A stretch of 64,000 bases of DNA from Pacificitalea manganoxidans (GCF_002504165.1 NZ_CP021404.1:992001-1056000); one strand, 5' to 3'; positions 35,031 to 44,462 are shown, counted from the stretch's first letter. Translations and numbers: made by a program. Notes: generated by a model not told the origin, from the sequence alone.

Positions 35031-36511
35031 GGGGTGATGCTCCTTTCGTGGTCTTGGGCGGCGGGGGCCATGCCGCCACATGGCGCACGGCGCGGGGTAT
35101 GGATGCCACGGTGCGCGAATTCCTGTTCCAGCGCATGCGCCGCGCGGATCAGCACCGCATCCTGCCGGAACCCTGCGGCCAGTTGCACGGCCACGGGCAC
35201 GCCGCCCTGTGCGGTATCGGTCAGACCCGCAGGCAGTGACAGCGCGGGGTGCCCGGTCAGCGAAAAAGCACTGCCTGCCGATCCGGTGGTAAAGCTCTGC
35301 ACGGCGTCGGTTTCGGTGATCCGGGGCGCGGGCCCGTAGGTCATGGGTAACAGCAGCAGATCGACCTGTCCGAACAGCGCATCCACCTGCGCCACCAGAC
35401 GGCGGCGTTCCCGCGTGGCGGCAAGGTAATCGACCGCGCGCAGATACATCCCGGTTTCCAGCTTATCGCGCAGGGCCTGTCCCATGCGGTGGCGCTGGGT
35501 CAGGAAATCACGCTCATGCAGGGTGAAGCTTTCGGCCCAGTTGATCGGCGCGGCGACAGCGCGGAATTGCGACGGCGCGACCGGCATGTGCAGATCCTGC
35601 ACATGGGCCCCCAGCGCGGCAAAGGCCTGCGCGGCGTGGTCGAGAGCCGCGAGGATCGCGGGGTCGGGTGGCCCCTCCGGCCCGTCGAGATTGGTGATCC
35701 GCCCCACCTGCAGCCCGGCGATGGAGCGCCCCGGCTGCGCGGCGAGGCACGGCGGCGCGGCGGTAAGGCTGACATCGCAGCCGGGGTCGTGTCCGGCGAT
35801 GGCGTCATGGACCAGCGCGGCATCCGCCACGGTGGCGCAGATCGGTCCCGGCGTATCGAAGCTCCATGTATTCGGCAGGATGCCCGCGCGCGACAGCCCG
35901 CCAAAGGTCGGCTTGAACCCCACGACGCCGCATCCAGCGGCGGGCAGGCGGACGGAGCCGCCCGAGTCCGTGCCCAGGGTGAAGCACGCCGACCCCGCCG
36001 CCACCGCCGCCGCCGACCCCGATGACGACCCGCCGGTATAATGCGCCGGGTTCCACGGGTTGCGCGCGGGCGGGGCGGGCAGGTCAAACCGCACATGGCC
36101 CGATCCGGTCCCGTATTCCCAAGTGTTGCACTTGCCGAGCAGGATCGCGCCCTGCGCCTCCAGCCGCGCGACGAGCGTGGCGTTCAGGGTCGGGTCGTAG
36201 TCCTGCGGCACGGCGGAGCCTGCGGTGGTGGGCAAGCGCGCGGTGTAGATCGTGTCCTTTACCCCGAACGGCACACCATCGAGCGGGCCGCGCCGCGCGC
36301 CCTGCGCCGCGCGGCGGTCTGCCTCCGCGGCTTGGGCCAGCGCCGCGTCGCCGTCATGGCGGAGATAGGCGTGGATCTGCGGTTCGGTCGCGTAAAGCCG
36401 TTCGAGCACCGCCGTGACCAGAGCGGTCGCACTCAGCCGCCCGGCGTCCAGCGCGGCGGTGATGTCGGTCAGGGCCCATGTGGCGGGTGAGGTCTCGGAC
36501 GCGGCAGCCAT
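35027..36511 (-). CDS. Amidase-signature family hydrolase
   Basis: 494 residues. The Ser-cisSer-Lys triad is intact: K85 (GVKDT), the GGSSSGSAAAV loop (about 160-170) and S186 (GTDSGGSVRLPA). Hydrolyses amides to acid and ammonia; the substrate is not predictable, but place suggests linear amides or carbamoyl products from ring opening. Its start overlaps the MFS stop by one base (TGATG) and its stop overlaps the small protein start (ATGA). Confidence 0.9.
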   Translation of the reverse strand: MAAASETSPATWALTDITAALDAGRLSATALVTAVLERLYATEPQIHAYLRHDGDAALAQAAEADRRAAQGARRGPLDGVPFGVKDTIYTARLPTTAGSAVPQDYDPTLNATLVARLEAQGAILLGKCNTWEYGTGSGHVRFDLPAPPARNPWNPAHYTGGSSSGSAAAVAAGSACFTLGTDSGGSVRLPAAGCGVVGFKPTFGGLSRAGILPNTWSFDTPGPICATVADAALVHDAIAGHDPGCDVSLTAAPPCLAAQPGRSIAGLQVGRITNLDGPEGPPDPAILAALDHAAQAFAALGAHVQDLHMPVAPSQFRAVAAPINWAESFTLHERDFLTQRHRMGQALRDKLETGMYLRAVDYLAATRERRRLVAQVDALFGQVDLLLLPMTYGPAPRITETDAVQSFTTGSAGSAFSLTGHPALSLPAGLTDTAQGGVPVAVQLAAGFRQDAVLIRAAHALEQEFAHRGIHTPRRAPCGGMAPAAQDHERSITP

Positions 36512-38016
36512 CAGGCGCTCCTTTTCGTTGGGCGGCGCGCCGGGGTGGCGATGGCGGCGCCATCCTCCCCGCGCAGCGTCAGCGCATAGCCCAGCCCGGC
36601 CAGCGCGGTGATCGCCGCCATGCCGACCATCGCCGCCGAAATCGCATCTGCGCCGGGCGCGATGCCAAGCGCGCCAAGCTGCGCCACCAGCACCGCCGCA
36701 ATAGAAATGCCAAGCGCCATCGACAGTTGCTGCCCGACGCCAGCCAGTGCCGTCGAACTGCTCTGCCGGTCTGCGGGCACGTCTGCAAAGACGAGCGTGT
36801 TGATCAGGTTGAACTGCAGCGACCGGCTGATGCCGAAGACCAGCACCAGCGCAACCAGCACTGGCAGCGGCGTGTCCGGGCCGACCAGCGCCAGCGCGAC
36901 GGTCAGCGCCGCCGCGATCCCGGCATTGCCGGCAAGCCCGCGGCGGAACCCGGCGCGGCGCAGGATCATCGCGGCAAACGGCTTTAGCACGATCGCGCCC
37001 CCGGCGATCAGGACCACCACGGTCCCGGCCCGCGCGGCAGACCAGCCAAACCCCAGCTGAAGTTGCAGCTGAAGCAGGAACGGCACCGCGTTGATGCCGA
37101 TCCGTGCGGGCACGCCCCAGCCTAGCGCCAGCCGGAACAGCCGCAACCGCATCAAGGACAGGTCAAGCGCGGGCTTGCCGGGCGGGCGGGGCGCGGGACG
37201 GTGCAGATAGAGACCCATCGCCACCGGCACGGCCAGCAGCAGCGCCAGCGTTAGCGGCACCGGCAGCAGGGGATGCACCAACTGGTCGATAACGATCTGC
37301 GCCGCCGCAAGCACGATGGCGATCAGGCCGAAGCCGCGCCAATCGAACGGGGCGCGCGGCGTCGCCCGGTCCGACTGCGCCGGAGCATCGGCAGGCAGGA
37401 TGCGCATGGCGAACACCAATCCGATCAGCCCCAGCGGCAGGTTGACGAGAAAGATCAGCGGCCATGTCGCATAGGTGACGATCCAGCCGCCCAGCAAGGG
37501 CCCCAGCACCGGGCCGATCTGCACCGGTGTCGACATCCAGATGATGGCGCTGGCCAATTGTGCGCGGGGTGTGTGCCGGATCAGCAGCAGCCGCCCGATC
37601 GGGGTCATCATCGCCCCGGCGGTAGCCTGCGCAATGCGCATGACGACCAGTTGCGCCAGCGATTGCGACAGCGCCGCGCCGAGCGAGGTTACCATGAAGC
37701 CCAGCACCGCCAGCAGAAATACCCGCCGCGCGCCGAACCTGTCGGCCAGCCAGCTGCTGGCCGGGATCATCACCGCGAGCGTCACAAGATAGACGGTCAC
37801 CGCCACATTGACCCGCAGCGGGGGAATGCCGAAATCGTCGCCGATGGCCGGAAGGGCGGCGATCAGGATCGTGCTGTCCAGCGTTTCCATCAGGAACGCG
37901 ATTGAGACGCAAAGCGCGAGCGGCACGATACTGGCCGGGGGACTGTCCGGGGGGCTGGCTGCCGAATTTGCCACTCCGTCCTCGCCGCTGCTGCCGCCGG
38001 GGCGCGTGTCAGCCAT
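36511..38016 (-). CDS. MFS transporter, DHA2 (EmrB/QacA) type
   Basis: 501 residues from the ATG at 38016, 8 bases inside the upstream CE4 gene. Fourteen hydrophobic segments are expected; motif C-like region RHTPRAQLASAIIWMSTPVQIGPVLGPLLGGWI and the start FLMETLDSTILIAALPAIGDDFG with motif D1 are typical of drug/H+ antiporters. In this operon it may export a product or toxic amide, or import substrate. One-base overlap with the amidase. Confidence 0.9.
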   Translation of the reverse strand: MADTRPGGSSGEDGVANSAASPPDSPPASIVPLALCVSIAFLMETLDSTILIAALPAIGDDFGIPPLRVNVAVTVYLVTLAVMIPASSWLADRFGARRVFLLAVLGFMVTSLGAALSQSLAQLVVMRIAQATAGAMMTPIGRLLLIRHTPRAQLASAIIWMSTPVQIGPVLGPLLGGWIVTYATWPLIFLVNLPLGLIGLVFAMRILPADAPAQSDRATPRAPFDWRGFGLIAIVLAAAQIVIDQLVHPLLPVPLTLALLLAVPVAMGLYLHRPAPRPPGKPALDLSLMRLRLFRLALGWGVPARIGINAVPFLLQLQLQLGFGWSAARAGTVVVLIAGGAIVLKPFAAMILRRAGFRRGLAGNAGIAAALTVALALVGPDTPLPVLVALVLVFGISRSLQFNLINTLVFADVPADRQSSSTALAGVGQQLSMALGISIAAVLVAQLGALGIAPGADAISAAMVGMAAITALAGLGYALTLRGEDGAAIATPARRPTKRSA

Positions 38017-38953
38017 TGCGCAGGTCCAGACTGGCCGCAAGGATATCCGCCACCTGCACCGTGCGCGCGCCGTCGATGCCGCCGAGCATGTCGAGGATGC
38101 GTTCGAACCCGTTGATGCGGAACGGCTGTCCCATCAGCCACGGCGACAGATTGAGGCAGAGCAGGCGGGGTGTGCCGCTGTCTGCGGCCTCGCGCGTCAG
38201 ACGGCGGGCGGCTGCGGTGATATTGGCCTCGAAATCCGCAAGCCGGGCCTGCCGGGCAAAGAGGATCTCGCGGTCCGACAGTTCGAACGCGGCGGGAAGC
38301 GACGCGATGGTGCCGGTGCCGGTCTGAAACGCATAGGGCGCCTCGTCATTGGCCCAGTCGGCCATGGCGGTGATCCCGGCCTCCCGCAGCAGACGCGGCG
38401 TGCGGGTCGATTGCGACCAACTGGGGCTGTGCCACCCGGCAGGCTCCAGCCTTTCGGCGCGCAGCAGCGACAGCGCCTCGGCAATCATCGCGCGCTCGGT
38501 GTCTTCGTGGAGGCCTTCGTGATGGATCGCTCCGGCGTCCAGACCGGCGGCGACCACGTCCCAACCTGCCTCGCGAATGTAGCGCGCAAGGATCGGGTAG
38601 CGCTGCGCCACGCGGGCGTTGAGAAACGCACTGGCCGTCATGCCACGCGCGGCCAGCGCATCCATCATCCGGTAGATGCCGATGCGGTTGCCGTAATCGC
38701 GCTGGGTGTAGGTCTCTGAATCCGGCCATGGCCGGGCGGGCGCGCCGATGGGCAGAAACGGCTGTCCGCTGATGTCGAGGGGGAACCATTCGACCGCGAT
38801 TTGCAGCCAGATGCCCAGATGCACGTCCGGGCCGAAATCCAGTCGCGGCACGGACCATGTGTCACGCGGGGCGTAGAAATCGTGGTCCATGCCCGCGCGC
38901 AGCTTCGGCATCTGCAAGTGTTCCGGCCCGGTGGGGGTGATCTGGCGGCTCAT
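38009..38953 (-). CDS. CE4 polysaccharide-deacetylase-fold protein, PuuE-like (copy 1)
   Basis: 314 residues from the ATG at 38953, overlapping the upstream gene by ATGA. NodB-like barrel: IGIYRMMDALAARGMTASAFLNARVAQRYPILARYIREAGWDVVAAGLDAGAIHH and EPAGWHSPSWSQSTRTPRLLREAG resemble the PuuE (allantoinase) branch rather than sugar deacetylases. No signal peptide, so it acts in the cytoplasm, which argues against cell-wall or chitin substrates. Likely a hydrolase of a cyclic amide or ureide; inferred. Confidence 0.78.
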   Translation of the reverse strand: MSRQITPTGPEHLQMPKLRAGMDHDFYAPRDTWSVPRLDFGPDVHLGIWLQIAVEWFPLDISGQPFLPIGAPARPWPDSETYTQRDYGNRIGIYRMMDALAARGMTASAFLNARVAQRYPILARYIREAGWDVVAAGLDAGAIHHEGLHEDTERAMIAEALSLLRAERLEPAGWHSPSWSQSTRTPRLLREAGITAMADWANDEAPYAFQTGTGTIASLPAAFELSDREILFARQARLADFEANITAAARRLTREAADSGTPRLLCLNLSPWLMGQPFRINGFERILDMLGGIDGARTVQVADILAASLDLRNG

Positions 38954-39939
38954 GCGCGGTCTCCGTGCAGCTGGCCCAGCCAGTCGGTCATGGTGTCGTA
39001 ATGGGTGGCCTCGTAATGGGCGGCGATCTCGCGCGCAGTGGGATACCAGACCTGATCGTGGGATTTCACATGGTCGAGGAATTCGGCAAAGGCGTCGATC
39101 CGGTGCGGCTGCCCCAGCACGAATGGATGAATGGCAAAACACATCACCCGGCCATTCTCTGCGCCCTCGGCATAGAGCCGGTCGAACTGTGCCTTCAGTG
39201 TTGTCAGCATCTCGTCCACGGCCATGTTGTTCCAATGCGCCAGCGGAATGTCGTTCATCTCGATCGAATAGGGCACGGTGACAAAGCGGTGATCCGGCCC
39301 GACATCCAAAGGCATCGGCTGATCGTCGTGGAAATAGTCGAGCGTGTAGCGCAGCCCGGCCTCCGCCAACAGGCGCTGGGTTTCCAGCGAGGGCGTGATC
39401 GCGGGCGTCAGCCATCCGTCGAGCCGCTGACCAAATCGGCCAATCGCCTCCTGCGAGGCGCGGATGACGGCGCGCTGATCCTCTAGCGACATGCCGTAGA
39501 AATAGCGCGTGTTGTAAAGCCCGTGGGAAAACAGCTCCCACCCCAGATCGCACATCTGGCGCACCTCATCGGGGAAGTGGTCGCAGACCGAGACCGACAG
39601 CGAGACCGAGCCGCGAATGTCGCGCTTGGCCATTTCCTCGACAATTCGGCGGAAGCCGACCCGGTGGGTATAGTCGCGCCAGCTATAGTTCAGCACGTCG
39701 GGGGTAGTGCGGGGGTAGGGCGTGCGGTTGGGATTGACCGGCGGCTGCCATTCGTAATGTTCGACATTCGGCGCAATCCAGAACGCCACCCGGGCATCGC
39801 CGGGCCAGCGCAGCCGGGGCCGCCCCCGCATGGGCGCATAAGGATAATCACCGGTGTCGACGGGGCGCGCGCCGGGCGGGAGATAGGCGCTTTCGGTGGG
39901 ATGTCCGGCAATCGGGCTTGGGGAATCGGGTGCCGGCAT
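38950..39939 (-). CDS. CE4 polysaccharide-deacetylase-fold protein, PuuE/allantoinase-like (copy 2)
   Basis: 329 residues with the ATG at 39939 (GGAGG 5 bases upstream; the ATG at 39951 is the other choice). FWIAPNVEHYEWQPP, YGNRVGF-like DYTHRVGFRRIVEEMAKRDIRGSVSLSVSVCDHFPDEV, GWELFSHGLYNTRYFYGMSLEDQRAVI and GWLTPAITPSLETQRLLAEAGL are marks of the PuuE group, which includes the metal-free allantoinase of Pseudomonas. It is cytoplasmic. First gene of a five-gene operon (CE4, CE4, MFS, amidase, small protein). A TetR-type dyad lies only 18 bases before its start. Confidence 0.82.
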   Translation of the reverse strand: MPAPDSPSPIAGHPTESAYLPPGARPVDTGDYPYAPMRGRPRLRWPGDARVAFWIAPNVEHYEWQPPVNPNRTPYPRTTPDVLNYSWRDYTHRVGFRRIVEEMAKRDIRGSVSLSVSVCDHFPDEVRQMCDLGWELFSHGLYNTRYFYGMSLEDQRAVIRASQEAIGRFGQRLDGWLTPAITPSLETQRLLAEAGLRYTLDYFHDDQPMPLDVGPDHRFVTVPYSIEMNDIPLAHWNNMAVDEMLTTLKAQFDRLYAEGAENGRVMCFAIHPFVLGQPHRIDAFAEFLDHVKSHDQVWYPTAREIAAHYEATHYDTMTDWLGQLHGDRA

Positions 39940-39957
39940 CTGCGCCTCCATAATATC

Positions 39958-39969
39958 AAACGGTTGTTT
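39958..39969. promoter_or_regulatory. TetR-type operator, copy 1
   Basis: AAACGGTTGTTT, with the flanking TC giving a 14-base string (TCAAACGGTTGTTT) that recurs exactly at 40834-40847. It lies between the divergent CE4 operon and tetR. Confidence 0.7.
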
Positions 39970-40060
39970 TAATTTTCTAGGCGCGCCACATTGCCCTCGC
40001 AAGGCGAAAGCCGCAAAGAGGACGCCGACGCGATGGGTGGTTCGGGGAGATGCCGCAATT

Positions 40061-40783
40061 ATGAGCAACGAGCAGCAGCAGACCGACAGGGCCGGGCAGG
40101 GCAGTCGCGCGGCGCAGAAAACCCCCAAGGGCGAGCAGGCCAAGCGCGCGATCCTCGCCGCGACCAAAGAGCTTGTCGCCCGCAAGGGGCCGCATGCCAC
40201 ATCGGTGCGCGATGTGACCGAAGCCTCGGGCGCCAATGTCGCGGCGGTCACCTATTACTTCGGCTCCAAGGATGCGCTGATCGCGGCGGCGATAGATGAC
40301 ATCACGGGCGCGGTGAATGCCCGGCGGCTGGCCCGGCTGGATATGACCCTGACCGCATCCCAAGGTGCTGCGCTGGCGGGCGAGGCGATCCTGCGCGCGC
40401 TGATCGAGCCGATCGGCGAGGTGTCGCGCGCCGAGGATGGCGGCAGCCTTTATCTGCGGATGCTGTATCATATGCGCATCCAGCCGCAGGATCCGCTGGC
40501 GCAGGCAAGTTTCGCCCGCAACGACCATGTGGCGCAGCGCTTCATCTCCGAAATGGCGCGGACCTTCCCGCATCTGACCCGGGACGATCTGATCTGGCGC
40601 TATGAATTCGCGCGCGGTGCGGCGGTGCATCTGCTGTCGGATATGGACCCGCTGGTGCGCCGGATCGAGTTGCTGGGCGCGCGCGAGGACGGGGCCGAAC
40701 TGTCGGACCGGGTGTTTGACCGGGTGATCGGGCTTATCATCGGCGGCTTTGCCCCCGCCGACCGCGTGCCAAGCAGGTTCTGA
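40061..40783 (+). CDS. TetR-family transcriptional regulator
   Basis: 240 residues from the ATG at 40061. The helix-turn-helix lies at about residues 25-75 (KRAILAATKELVARKGPHATSVRDVTEASGANVAAVTYYFGSKDALIAAAI); the rest is a helical ligand domain. It sits between the divergent CE4/amidase operon and the ABC/hydantoin operon. Three copies of an AAAC-n-GTTGTTT dyad flank it, so it probably represses both operons and itself. The effector may be a hydantoin, carbamoyl amino acid or similar, which is inference. Confidence 0.9.
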   Translation: MSNEQQQTDRAGQGSRAAQKTPKGEQAKRAILAATKELVARKGPHATSVRDVTEASGANVAAVTYYFGSKDALIAAAIDDITGAVNARRLARLDMTLTASQGAALAGEAILRALIEPIGEVSRAEDGGSLYLRMLYHMRIQPQDPLAQASFARNDHVAQRFISEMARTFPHLTRDDLIWRYEFARGAAVHLLSDMDPLVRRIELLGAREDGAELSDRVFDRVIGLIIGGFAPADRVPSRF

Positions 40784-40835
40784 CTCTATGCGCTTTACCC
40801 GCTGAGAGCCGAGTCGCCTGCGCCTGTTCGCACTC

Positions 40836-40847
40836 AAACGGTTGTTT
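40836..40847. promoter_or_regulatory. TetR-type operator, copy 2
   Basis: AAACGGTTGTTT, identical over 14 bases (with leading TC) to the site at 39958 on the other side of tetR. Confidence 0.7.
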
Positions 40848-40924
40848 CAAAACTGCATGAACTTTGCGCAAGGCTGCCTCATACGGCGCGCTTGGGTTTT
40901 CGAACCTGATTGCACCGAAATTGT

Positions 40925-40938
40925 AAAACAGTTGTTTT
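40925..40938. promoter_or_regulatory. TetR-type operator, copy 3
   Basis: AAAACAGTTGTTTT: the most symmetrical copy, with 6-bp perfect arms (AAAACA/TGTTTT) around GT. It differs from the other two at one core base. Confidence 0.7.
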
Positions 40939-41164
40939 GTTTCGTGGTTGTGCGCGAGTATTCGTTCAAAAATCAGTTGGTTACGAAATTTTCGCGCGCG
41001 TGATTATCGGCCAATCTGCGGCAAAATCATAACCAAACCTTATAATATTATTAGAGAGATAGGCTGAAATTATATTGTTCTCACCGCTGGCATGGGTGGA
41101 GTGCCGGAAGGGGTCCGCTCGCAAGACGTCACCAACAAGGGCCCGGCCAACACGGAGAACACAC

Positions 41165-42034
41165 ATGTTTCAGATGAAATGGACCGGCATCGCCGCGCTT
41201 GCCTGCGCCACTGCGATCAGCGCCGCGACTGCCCATGCCGCCGATATCGCCGAGGTTAAGGCCGACGGCTATAAGGTCGCGCTGGATGGCACCTTTGCGC
41301 CGCATGCCATGCCCACGATGTCCGGCGGCATCGAAGGCTTCAACGTCGATCTGGCAGCGGCGATGGCCGAAAAGCTGGGCGTGCCGGTGGATGTGACCGC
41401 CGCGCAATTTTCGGGTCTGCTTCCCGCTTTGCAGGCTGGCACCTATGACTTCATCGCCGCCCCGACCACGGTGACCGAAGAGCGCGCCGCGAACCTGCTG
41501 TTCACCGAAGGCTTCATGGACACCAACTTCAGCTTCGTGGTGCCCGCAGGCACCGAGCCGAAGACGACGCTCGATGATTTCAAGGGTCTGACCATCGCTG
41601 CCAACAAGGGGTCGGTCTACGAATCGTGGCTGACCGAACGCGCTGGCGACTACGGCTGGGAGGTGATCTCTTTCGGCACCCAGACCGATGCGGTCGAGGC
41701 CGTGGCGTCAGGCCGGGCGGATGCCAACCTTGCCGGGATGACCGGGGCTGCATGGGCGGCCAAGAAGAACCCCCGCGTCGATCTGTCGGTGGAGGTCGAT
41801 ACCGGCCTTGTCTGGGCGCTGCCGTTCCGCACCGATGACGCCGCCACCCGCAACCTGATCGACAGCGTGATCGAGTGCCTGAAGACCGACGGCACCATGG
41901 CCGCCCTGTCCGAGAAATGGTTCGGCGTCACCCCCGAGGAAGGCCGCACCATCGTCACCCCGACCCCCGGCTACGGCACGCCGGGCTTCGCCGGGTATGA
42001 CGAAACCGCGCATGAGGTCGGCTGCACCTTCTAA
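41165..42034 (+). CDS. Amino-acid-type ABC transporter substrate-binding protein
   Basis: 289 residues from the ATG at 41165. Signal peptide ends in ATAHAAD. Family 3 solute-binding domain: [72 protein letters not shown]-like [11 protein letters not shown] and [15 protein letters not shown]. Periplasmic capture of a small polar solute; the hydantoin genes downstream suggest a hydantoin, carbamoyl amino acid or related ureide. First gene of an operon ending with the LysR gene. Two stem-loops after it may raise its transcript level over the rest. Confidence 0.92.
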   Translation: MFQMKWTGIAALACATAISAATAHAADIAEVKADGYKVALDGTFAPHAMPTMSGGIEGFNVDLAAAMAEKLGVPVDVTAAQFSGLLPALQAGTYDFIAAPTTVTEERAANLLFTEGFMDTNFSFVVPAGTEPKTTLDDFKGLTIAANKGSVYESWLTERAGDYGWEVISFGTQTDAVEAVASGRADANLAGMTGAAWAAKKNPRVDLSVEVDTGLVWALPFRTDDAATRNLIDSVIECLKTDGTMAALSEKWFGVTPEEGRTIVTPTPGYGTPGFAGYDETAHEVGCTF

Positions 42035-42060
42035 GCGGCTTTGTAAGTCCACGACATCGG

Positions 42061-42111
42061 ATCAGGCCCCTTGCGCGGCCTGATCCCCCCGATGCGCCGC
42101 CCGCGCGGCGC
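42061..42111 (+). other. Two stem-loops between binding-protein and ATPase genes
   Basis: ATCAGGCC/GGCCTGAT (42061-42084, 8-bp stem) and GCGCCGC-CCGC-GCGGCGC (42094-42111, 7-bp stem). No T run. Such structures after binding-protein genes often stop 3' decay or partly terminate, giving more binding protein than membrane parts. Confidence 0.65.
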
Positions 42112-42135
42112 GATGGATGCCAGCAGAAAGGCACG

Positions 42136-43041
42136 ATGATGACCGATACACCCGACAGCGTGCAGCCCCAGCCCGTGCAGCCCCAGCCCGTGCAGGCTCA
42201 GCCCAAGACCGCTCAGCCGGGGCAGGATCGGCCGCGCAAGATGCTGGAAGTCATCGCGCTGGAGAAACGCTTTGGCGAAACGGATGTGCTCAAATCCATC
42301 GATCTGACCGTGCATGCCGGGGAACTGGTCTTTGTCATCGGGCCGTCGGGGTCCGGCAAATCGACGATGCTGCGGTGCTGCAACCGGCTGGAAGAGCCGA
42401 CCTCCGGCGCGATTATGGTCGATAACGAACGGATCACCGATATCACCCGTCATGATCTGGACCGGATGCGGCTGAAGGTCGGGATGGTGTTTCAGGGGTT
42501 CCACCTCTACCCGCATATGAGCGTGCTGAAAAACGTGATGCTTGCGCAGGTGAAAGCCCTGAAGCGCAGCAAGCCCGAGGCCGAAGCCCGCGCGATGGAT
42601 ATGCTGGATCAGGTCGGTCTGGCGCATAAGGCCGCCGCGATGCCTGCGGAATTGTCGGGCGGACAGCAGCAGCGCGTGGCGATCGCGCGGGCGCTGGCGC
42701 TCGATCCGAAAGTGATGCTGTTCGATGAGCCGACCTCCGCGCTCGATCCCGAACTGGTGGGGTCGGTGCTGCGGGTGATGAAACAGCTGCGCGAGGCCGG
42801 CATGACCATGGTCGTGGTCAGCCACGAGATGGAATTTGCGCGCGAGGCTGCCGACCGGGTGGTGTTCATGGATGGCGGCTATGTCGTCGAGCAGGGCACG
42901 CCGGAGGAAATCTTTGGCGCGCCGAAGTCGGATCGGTTGAAAAGCTTCCTGTCGCGGGTGTCGGGCCATGCGCCCGGTGCGCGGTCCGCTGAGCATTCCG
43001 ACGCGCGCCCCGCCGCGCCGCAGCCGGAGCCCGCCGTCTGA
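42136..43041 (+). CDS. Amino-acid-type ABC transporter ATP-binding protein
   Basis: 301 residues. Walker [10 protein letters not shown], signature LSGGQQQR, Walker [15 protein letters not shown], and switch His in VVVSHEMEF. Family closest to polar amino acid importers. Odd features: the first 30 residues are Gln/Pro repeats ([14 protein letters not shown]) coded by short DNA repeats, and the C-terminal 40 residues are a Pro/Ala/Arg tail. The two ATG codons at 42136 and 42139 are equal candidates. Stop overlaps the next start by one base. Confidence 0.93.
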   Translation: MMTDTPDSVQPQPVQPQPVQAQPKTAQPGQDRPRKMLEVIALEKRFGETDVLKSIDLTVHAGELVFVIGPSGSGKSTMLRCCNRLEEPTSGAIMVDNERITDITRHDLDRMRLKVGMVFQGFHLYPHMSVLKNVMLAQVKALKRSKPEAEARAMDMLDQVGLAHKAAAMPAELSGGQQQRVAIARALALDPKVMLFDEPTSALDPELVGSVLRVMKQLREAGMTMVVVSHEMEFAREAADRVVFMDGGYVVEQGTPEEIFGAPKSDRLKSFLSRVSGHAPGARSAEHSDARPAAPQPEPAV

Positions 43042-43709
43042 TGCGCTTTCTAGAGACGTTCTTTAACCCCGCGGTGATTGCGAAATACACGCCTGCGCTG
43101 ATCGAGGCGCTGTTCACGACGATCTGGCTGTCGGTCATCATCGTGCTGAGCGGCCTGTTGCTGGGCGCGGTGCTGGCCTGTCTGCGGGCGTTCCGGGTGC
43201 GGGTGCTCTCGGCGCTGATCGTGCTGTTTGCCGATTTTTTCCGCGCCATTCCGCCACTGGTCGCCATCCTGATCCTGTATTTCGGGATGCCCTCGGTCGG
43301 CGTGGTACTGTCGGACTGGGTCGTGCTCTACCTCGTGCTGGGGCTGGTTCTGGCGGCCTTCTCGGAGGAGATCTTCTGGGCCGGTCTGACCGCCGTGCAC
43401 AAGGGACAGTGGGAAGCGGGCCGCGCCACGGGGCTGAGCTTTGTGCGGGTGCTGGTGGAAATCGCGTTTCCACAGGCATGGCGCATGGGCATTCCCCCGC
43501 TGGTGAACCGGGCCTTGGCCATCACCAAGATGACGGCGCTGGGATCTGTGATCGGGGTAAAGGAAATCCTGTCGGTGTCCGCCTCCGCGCAAAGTTTCTC
43601 TGGCTCCGCCACGCCGCTGACGATGGCGGCGGTGGCCTACATGATCATCTTTATCCCTGCCGTGATCGCGTCGCGCATGATCGAGCGGCGGTTCCACTAC
43701 GCCACCTGA
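43041..43709 (+). CDS. Amino-acid-type ABC transporter permease 1
   Basis: 222 residues, about five hydrophobic helices. HisM/QM type: ALFTTIWLSVIIVLSGLLLG, FFRAIPPLVAIL and the EAA-like loop EAGRATGLSFVRVLVEIAFPQAWRMGIPPLVN. Starts inside the ATPase stop (TGATG), so translation is coupled. Pairs with the second permease. Confidence 0.92.
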   Translation: MRFLETFFNPAVIAKYTPALIEALFTTIWLSVIIVLSGLLLGAVLACLRAFRVRVLSALIVLFADFFRAIPPLVAILILYFGMPSVGVVLSDWVVLYLVLGLVLAAFSEEIFWAGLTAVHKGQWEAGRATGLSFVRVLVEIAFPQAWRMGIPPLVNRALAITKMTALGSVIGVKEILSVSASAQSFSGSATPLTMAAVAYMIIFIPAVIASRMIERRFHYAT

Positions 43710-43781
43710 GCGCCGCCCGCCCGCCTTCCGCGCAGCGGCGGCGGGCGCGCCCCTCCCCGAGCAATCCGAAAAGAGCCCTCA

Positions 43782-44450
43782 ATGGATAATTTCCTGCAAG
43801 CCTTCTTCGATCTGGACGTGATGGCACAGTCGCTGCCGCTGTTGCTGCGCGGCGCGCTGGTGACGCTGCAACTTTGCGCGGTGGTGATCGGTCTGGGTCT
43901 GGCGGGCGGGCTGGCCTTGGCGCTGGCGGCGCTGTCGCCGCGCCGCTGGCTGCGCTGGCCCGCCGTTTGCGTGATCGACTTCTTCCGCGCGCTGCCGCCG
44001 CTGGTCTTGCTGATCTTCGTTTATTCGGGGCTGCCCTTTGCGGGGCTGGACCTGTCGCCCTTCGTGGCGGTGGTGATCGCGTTCCTGCTCAACAACTCCG
44101 CCTATTTCGCCGAGGTGTTCCGCGCGGGCATCAACTCCGTTCCCAACGGTCAGATGGAAGCGGCGCGCGCCACCGGGCTGACCGGGGTGCAGGCCATGAC
44201 GCATGTTCTGCTGCCGCAGGCGGTGCGCAACGTGCTGCCCGATCTGCTGTCCAATACCGTCGAGGTGGTGAAGCTCACCTCGCTGGCTTCCGTCGTGTCG
44301 CTGTCGGAGCTGCTCTATGCCGCGAATATGGCGCGGTCAGTCACCTACAATTCCTCGCCGCTGGTTCTGGCGGCGATCCTCTACCTGCTCGTGCTGTGGC
44401 CGCTGGTGCGCGTGATCTCGCGCTATCAGCGCGGCCTTGCTATCCACTGA
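43782..44450 (+). CDS. Amino-acid-type ABC transporter permease 2
   Basis: 222 residues, same length and type as the first permease: LLLRGALVTLQLCAVVIGLGLAGGLALALAAL, DFFRALPPLVLLIFVYSGLP and EAA loop MEAARATGLTGVQAMTHVLLPQAVRNVLPDLLSN. The 72-base gap before it has GC-rich sequence able to fold but no clear terminator. The hydrolase gene follows 12 bases later. Confidence 0.92.
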   Translation: MDNFLQAFFDLDVMAQSLPLLLRGALVTLQLCAVVIGLGLAGGLALALAALSPRRWLRWPAVCVIDFFRALPPLVLLIFVYSGLPFAGLDLSPFVAVVIAFLLNNSAYFAEVFRAGINSVPNGQMEAARATGLTGVQAMTHVLLPQAVRNVLPDLLSNTVEVVKLTSLASVVSLSELLYAANMARSVTYNSSPLVLAAILYLLVLWPLVRVISRYQRGLAIH

Positions 44451-44462
44451 AAGGACACGTCC

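Larger units (their letters stand above)
40784..41164. other. 381-base regulatory region between tetR and the ABC operon
   Basis: No gene seen. The middle part is AT-rich (for example the TATAATATTATTAG stretch near 41040-41053). It holds TetR-type dyads at 40836-40847 and 40925-40938 and a weaker relative near 40970 (AATCAGTTGGTT). It must contain the promoter of the ABC-hydantoin operon. Confidence 0.7.
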
